Assembly (NCBI GenBank): GCA_022600395.1
Contig: JAHZKM010000059.1
Coordinates: 1 to 9,342, forward strand
DNA: 9,342 bases
Reading direction: 5' to 3'
Origin: Pseudomonadota bacterium
GTDB taxonomy: Bacteria; Pseudomonadota; Gammaproteobacteria; PS1; Pseudothioglobaceae
This document shows, one piece after another, positions 6,351 to 9,342 of the stretch (positions are counted from its first letter, which is position 1; the number at the start of each line of letters is the position of its first letter). The notes beneath the pieces were generated by a model, which saw nothing but the letters and a program-made list of their open reading frames with translations, had not been told where the DNA came from and did no database searches. The position numbers and the translations under genes were made by a program.

Positions 6351-7046
6351 TTAAAAACAGGTCTTAATAATATCTTGAATATTGCTGGCAGCTGCGTACG
6401 GATCATCTGCATTTTTAATCGGTCGGCCAACTACAATGTAGTCAGAACCTGATTTAAAGGCTGTTGCTACATCTACTACACGCTTTTGATCATCGTCATT
6501 GGCAACGGGGCGAATTCCTGGTGTTACTGCAATCAATTTATTATCGACATATTCACGCAAAAATGGCACTTCAAGACCTGATGAAACCACGCCATCGCAA
6601 CCTGCTTCAAAGGCGCGTTTGGCACGAGAAATAACCAAATCTTGCACATCACAATCAAAACCTAAATCGTCCAAATCACCGCGATCCAAACTGGTGAGTG
6701 CTGTTACTGCAAGAATTTTAAGATCACCTTTATTTTCAGCAGCCTTCTCCATTAAGCCTTGATTGCCATGAATCGTGGCAAAAGTTGCGCCAGTTTGACT
6801 GAGGCGATTAATCGTTCTACCAACCGTTTCTGGCACATCAAAAAATTTAAGATCAACAAAAACTTTTTTATCTTTAGCAATCAGCCAATCCATTAACTGA
6901 AAATATTGGCCAGTCATTAGCATTTCCATGCCAATTTTATAAAAATTAACGCTGTCATCTAGCTGGTTCACTAAGTCTTTGGCTTGTGAAACCTCAGGCA
7001 CATCTAAGGCAAAAATAAGCCTGTCTTCAAGTTTAATGTCTTTCAT
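6351..7046 (-). CDS. pyrF: Orotidine 5'-phosphate decarboxylase
   Basis: Removes CO2 from OMP to give UMP, the last step of de novo pyrimidine synthesis, in the cytosol. The 231-residue TIM-barrel protein has normal length. Catalytic and binding residues are all present: Asp15 in FALDV, Lys37 in YKIG, the signature DLKFFD at 65-70 with Asp65, Lys67 and Asp70, HGN at 93-95, VTPGIRP at 174-180 and VGRPI at 206-210 with the phosphate-binding Arg208. The ATG has a good ribosome site (AGGAA on the - strand, 7052-7056) five bases upstream. It starts 12 bases after the stop of the small Sel1 gene, so the three genes on this strand probably form one transcript ending with pyrF. Confidence 0.97.
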   Translation of the reverse strand: MKDIKLEDRLIFALDVPEVSQAKDLVNQLDDSVNFYKIGMEMLMTGQYFQLMDWLIAKDKKVFVDLKFFDVPETVGRTINRLSQTGATFATIHGNQGLMEKAAENKGDLKILAVTALTSLDRGDLDDLGFDCDVQDLVISRAKRAFEAGCDGVVSSGLEVPFLREYVDNKLIAVTPGIRPVANDDDQKRVVDVATAFKSGSDYIVVGRPIKNADDPYAAASNIQDIIKTCF

Positions 7047-7058
7047 GGTAATTCCTGT

Positions 7059-7349
7059 TTAAAAAATACTTCCACCAGAATAGCCATTTTCATTGGCCTT
7101 TCTAATCCAGAATTTTGATTGTTCAATATCCTTATCGACTGACTTCGCTAAGGCGTAAAAAATGCCCAAATTATACTGTGCTTTTGCATATTCTTGGTTG
7201 GCAGATTTTTGATACCATTCAAATGCTATTGATAAATTTTTATCCACACCCAAACCTAAATCATAGGCCAAAGCCAATTCATACTGAGATTGAGCATCGC
7301 CTTGCTCTGCAAGGCTAGACACCTGCTCCAAGGTTTTTTCTACTTTCAT
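7059..7349 (-). CDS. Small cytosolic Sel1-repeat protein
   Basis: A 96-residue protein with two clear Sel1-like repeats plus a short N-terminal helix: AQSQYELALAYDLGLGVDKN, then AKAQYNLGIFYALAKSV, each followed by an A..W..K.A helix. There is no signal peptide or membrane segment, unlike the larger Sel1 protein at 3587-4630. It probably mediates a protein contact; the partner is unknown. Its ATG overlaps the stop of the glycine-zipper gene by four bases (ATGA), and it has no ribosome site of its own, so it should be translated by coupling. It precedes pyrF by 12 bases. Confidence 0.85.
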   Translation of the reverse strand: MKVEKTLEQVSSLAEQGDAQSQYELALAYDLGLGVDKNLSIAFEWYQKSANQEYAKAQYNLGIFYALAKSVDKDIEQSKFWIRKANENGYSGGSIF

Positions 7350-7855
7350 GGATTTTTTGGCAAAACCTCAACCTGAATCTTAATACGATCACCATAAGGT
7401 TTGTTTTTCGTTGTATATGTAAATGTACGTCCATCATATTGATATTCAACACGATAATGACTTAGGCGTTTTTGTGACTCTGTGCGATATTTAGTTTCGC
7501 ACACTTCACGACTAACCACGCGACCAGTTTTGGATTTTTCCAACTCGTCATCGTGAGCAAGAGAAGCACCTAATAAGGCACCAGCAACTGTCATAGCGTC
7601 TTTTCCACTACCGTCACCAAACTGGTTGCCAATTAATCCACCAAATAATCCACCGACAATTTCATTCGTAGCAGAGCCGTCGCCTTCTGCCTGGTAAAAC
7701 TCTTTAATATAGCAGTCTTGGTAAGGCTCTCGAATGGTGTGCATTTTGTAGATTTTATCTACTGAGGTTACTACAGCACTATCTGTATAGCTTCCTGCGA
7801 ATGATGCTTGGGCGCCTAATAATAGCGATAAAGAAAATAATATAGGGTGATTCAT
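7346..7855 (-). CDS. Exported glycine-zipper 2TM-domain protein
   Basis: A 169-residue envelope protein. Residues 1-20 form a signal peptide ending SFA; there is no lipobox Cys, so it is not an obvious lipoprotein. The centre (about 64-100) is a Gly-rich hairpin with GGLFGG, GLIG and GALLG patterns, typical of the glycine-zipper/17-kDa-antigen-like domain that packs in or on the membrane. A conserved-looking pair, Cys48 and Cys119, flanks the zipper and could form a disulfide. The C-terminal part (about 128-166) is rich in Tyr, Arg and beta-strand patterns. The function in this family is unclear; related proteins support outer-membrane integrity. A GGAG site (7863-7866 on the - strand) lies seven bases before the ATG. 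It heads the unit that ends with pyrF. Confidence 0.85.
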   Translation of the reverse strand: MNHPILFSLSLLLGAQASFAGSYTDSAVVTSVDKIYKMHTIREPYQDCYIKEFYQAEGDGSATNEIVGGLFGGLIGNQFGDGSGKDAMTVAGALLGASLAHDDELEKSKTGRVVSREVCETKYRTESQKRLSHYRVEYQYDGRTFTYTTKNKPYGDRIKIQVEVLPKNP

Positions 7856-7920
7856 CTTATGACTCCATTATGAACTAAATACGTTAATATATATTCTACG
7901 CTTTTTGATAAAAATTTTCC

Positions 7921-8535
7921 ATGAATTCTGCCACATTATATTACATACATGATCCTATGTGCTCTTGGTGCTGGGGCTTTGAAAAAACCTGGCATCAAGT
8001 CAAGCAATCATTGCCTAAATCTATCGCAGTTCAATATGTACTAGGCGGTTTGGCACCCGATAGCCAACAAACTATGTCCGATGAAATGCGTCAGTATATT
8101 CAGAAAAATTGGCTAAAAATTCAACAAGAAATCCCAGGCACTGACTTTAATTTTGATTTCTGGGAAAAATGCTCGCCCATGCGTTCAACTTACCCAGCTT
8201 GCAGGGCTGTTATTGCAGCAAAAAATCAAGATAAAAAACTCGAAAAAACCATGATTAACGCCATTCAAAATGCCTACTATTTACAAGCACAAAACCCTTC
8301 TGAACCTGCAACACTAATCCAACTAGCAATATCAATCGGGCTAGATCAGCAGCAATTTATCCAAGATTTAAACTCAAGCACAACACAAAAGCAATTAGAA
8401 AGCGATATCAATCTGTCTAAATCTCTACAGTCACGTGGTTTTCCCGCTTTAATTTTTAGCAAAAACAATGTCAACTATATAATTAATATTGATTACAACA
8501 ATTCAAAAGCCATTCTTGAGCAAATATTAGCTTGA
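7921..8535 (+). CDS. Cytosolic DsbA-fold oxidoreductase (FrnE/COG3531-like)
   Basis: A 204-residue thioredoxin-fold protein with the active site CSWC at residues 14-17, within DPMCSWCWGF, and the cis-proline loop RGFPAL at 172-177. A helical insertion fills the middle, as in DsbA and FrnE-like proteins. No signal peptide precedes the first strand, so it should act in the cytosol, unlike DsbA proper. Cys84 and Cys94 are further cysteines outside the active site. Likely roles are thiol-disulfide exchange or stress-related reduction; the substrate is unknown. The ATG has no Shine-Dalgarno sequence (the preceding bases are attttcc). The gene is divergent from the glycine-zipper gene across 65 AT-rich bases and ends 34 bases before tRNA-Arg. 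Confidence 0.9.
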   Translation: MNSATLYYIHDPMCSWCWGFEKTWHQVKQSLPKSIAVQYVLGGLAPDSQQTMSDEMRQYIQKNWLKIQQEIPGTDFNFDFWEKCSPMRSTYPACRAVIAAKNQDKKLEKTMINAIQNAYYLQAQNPSEPATLIQLAISIGLDQQQFIQDLNSSTTQKQLESDINLSKSLQSRGFPALIFSKNNVNYIINIDYNNSKAILEQILA

Positions 8536-8560
8536 ATAATTATCTCTCAGCGTTGATAAT
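8532..8560 (+). promoter_or_regulatory. Promoter of tRNA-Arg
   Basis: TTGAAT (8532-8537) and GATAAT (8555-8560) are separated by exactly 17 bases. The -10 ends nine bases before the tRNA 5' end, so transcription would begin almost at the mature end. The -35 overlaps the TGA stop of the DsbA-fold gene. Confidence 0.65.
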
Positions 8561-8569
8561 AACAACCTT

Positions 8570-8646
8570 GCCTTCGTAGCTCAGCTGGATAGAGCAGCCG
8601 CCTCCTAAGCGGCAGGTCGAACGTTCGAATCGTTTCGAGGGCACCA
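8570..8646 (+). tRNA. tRNA-Arg (anticodon CCT)
   Basis: Complete cloverleaf: acceptor GCCTTCG with CGAGGGC (one T-G wobble), D stem GCTC/GAGC, anticodon stem GCCGC/GCGGC around loop CTCCTAA, T arm GAACG-TTCGAAT-CGTTT, and encoded CCA (8644-8646). The anticodon CCT (8604-8606) reads AGG. tRNA-Arg(CCU) genes are frequent integration sites for mobile elements, but no integrase gene follows here. Confidence 0.96.
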
Positions 8647-8770
8647 AAAAAAATCAAAAATAATGCAAATGGGTAGAAAATAGAGGAAAAATCAAGCTTT
8701 AGAGTAGAAAATCAGCCGTTTTTACTTAGAAAAATCTAAAAAAATGATTCTTTTATCCTAATAACGTTTT

Positions 8771-8833
8771 AAAACACTAATAATTTAAGCCAATAATCAA
8801 AAATTTGGCAAATTTTAACTATGAGTGTTTTTT
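8771..8833 (+). terminator. Candidate terminator after tRNA-Arg
   Basis: AAAACACT (8771-8778) is perfectly complementary to AGTGTTTT (8824-8831). Inside lies a second stem, GCCAA (8789-8793) with TTGGC (8805-8809). On the + strand the outer arm runs into six T (8828-8833). The stems are AT-rich and the outer loop is long, so termination may be weak. It would end the tRNA-Arg transcript about 185 bases after the tRNA. Confidence 0.4.
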
Positions 8834-8853
8834 AGAGCTAAATCAATAAAACT

Positions 8854-8889
8854 AAAAAAATTGCGCTATCCTCAGAGTAAAGGACGTGC
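8854..8889 (-). terminator. Rho-independent terminator of the beta-barrel gene
   Basis: On the - strand, four bases after the stop codon, GCACGTCCT (8889-8881) pairs with AGGATAGCGC (8872-8863) around an eight-base loop, with one mismatch and one bulge. AA and then seven T (8860-8854) follow. Position and shape fit an intrinsic terminator for the gene that ends at 8894. Confidence 0.65.
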
Positions 8890-8893
8890 CTTG

Positions 8894-9342
8894 TTAAAAC
8901 TTCCACTCAGCTCTAAGCCTTAAACTTTTATTATGTATGAGCTTAGACTCACTAAGTTCATAGCTACTGGTAATAAGCAAGCCATCTGCTGACTGAATAT
9001 CTGCACCAATAACCAAATTAAAACCAGATTCACCAGAATTGCTAACAATCACACCGGTGTACTCTTCAACTGGATTAGACAGATAGTGCATCTCATTGCT
9101 AGATTCATAACCTGTATTTATTTTATGTCTGAGAGACAAGTAAGGCTTAACGGTTGTATCACCAAATTGATACTCGACATCTGTATCAACACCAACTGAA
9201 AATATTGTATTATGAATATTATCAGACTTATAATGCAAAGCGTCGTTGGCTGAATTACTGTCACCAGTTTCGCTATAAGCTGCTTGTTTGGTGTAGCTAC
9301 TATCTATACGAATAAATGGCGACAAGTTGGCTTCTTCAAAAA
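8894..9342 (-). CDS. C-terminal beta-barrel of an autotransporter-like outer-membrane protein (partial)
   Basis: The frame is open to the right edge of the window, so only the last 148 residues are present. The TTG at 9323-9325 is an internal Leu codon, not a start. The sequence is a series of alternating amphipathic strands with aromatic girdle residues (for example YQFGDTTVKPYLSLRHKIN and LLITSSYELSE) and ends in RLRAEWKF. A terminal Phe preceded by alternating residues is the recognition signal for the BAM barrel-assembly machinery. The pattern is most like the autotransporter beta-domain, which anchors a secreted passenger in the outer membrane; a simple porin-like barrel is the alternative. 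The passenger, if any, lies beyond the window. A good terminator follows the stop. Confidence 0.8.
   Translation of the reverse strand, partial: FEEANLSPFIRIDSSYTKQAAYSETGDSNSANDALHYKSDNIHNTIFSVGVDTDVEYQFGDTTVKPYLSLRHKINTGYESSNEMHYLSNPVEEYTGVIVSNSGESGFNLVIGADIQSADGLLITSSYELSESKLIHNKSLRLRAEWKF

Noticed and set aside
7856..7920. Promoters in the 65-base divergent gap before the glycine-zipper and DsbA-fold genes
   Set aside because: Several AT-rich -10-like hexamers are present (TAGAAT, TATATT), but none has a -35 partner at a sensible distance, so I did not place one.
8673..8712. Repeated GTAGAAAAT at 8673 and 8704 as a CRISPR-like or direct-repeat array
   Set aside because: Only two short copies in A-rich DNA, with no further units or cas genes.
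9323..9325. TTG as start of the barrel gene
   Set aside because: The frame stays open upstream to the window edge with barrel-like sequence, so this is an internal Leu codon.

Overview
The window is AT-rich bacterial DNA with short intergenic gaps and ordinary housekeeping genes. The proteins (AroE, PdxH, a UbiH/COQ6-family hydroxylase, PyrF, an AcuI/YhdH-type reductase, an autotransporter-like barrel) point to a gammaproteobacterium. The base composition and compact layout would fit a marine SUP05/Thioglobus-like lineage, but that placement is inference. I see no insertion sequence, prophage gene or CRISPR array.

Left part (1-4630). The window opens inside a + strand gene whose Lys/Gln/Asn-rich tail (1-459) carries tandem repeats. 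Four bases later aroE (464-1267) follows on the same strand. aroE meets pdxH tail to tail with a 12-base overlap. pdxH is joined to the upstream ubiquinone-type hydroxylase gene by a TAATG stop-start junction. Divergent from that pair is a small membrane methyltransferase (3176-3592). Its stop overlaps by six bases that of a convergent gene for a secreted Sel1-repeat protein (3587-4630).

Middle (4631-6350). An HxlR-family regulator (4680-5012, -) and an AcuI/YhdH-type NADPH-dependent enoyl reductase (5140-6111, +) are divergent across a 127-base control region. That region holds a candidate gapped-palindrome operator, so together they look like a self-contained electrophile- or redox-responsive unit. 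A tRNA-Val(GAC) on the - strand follows, with a strong hairpin in its leader.

Right part (6351-9342). A - strand run of three tightly packed genes encodes an exported glycine-zipper protein, a small cytosolic Sel1 protein and PyrF. Divergent from it is a cytosolic DsbA-fold CxxC protein (7921-8535), followed by tRNA-Arg(CCT) with its own well-placed promoter. A 247-base AT-rich gap holds two candidate terminators, one per strand. The window then closes inside the C-terminal beta-barrel of an outer-membrane protein on the - strand.

I did not find a convincing undescribed multi-gene system. The most checkable points are the UbiM-like hydroxylase with its neighbouring membrane methyltransferase, the HxlR/AcuI divergent unit with its operator, the leader hairpin before tRNA-Val, and a 23-base sequence shared between the 3' end of tRNA-Arg and a site near tRNA-Val.
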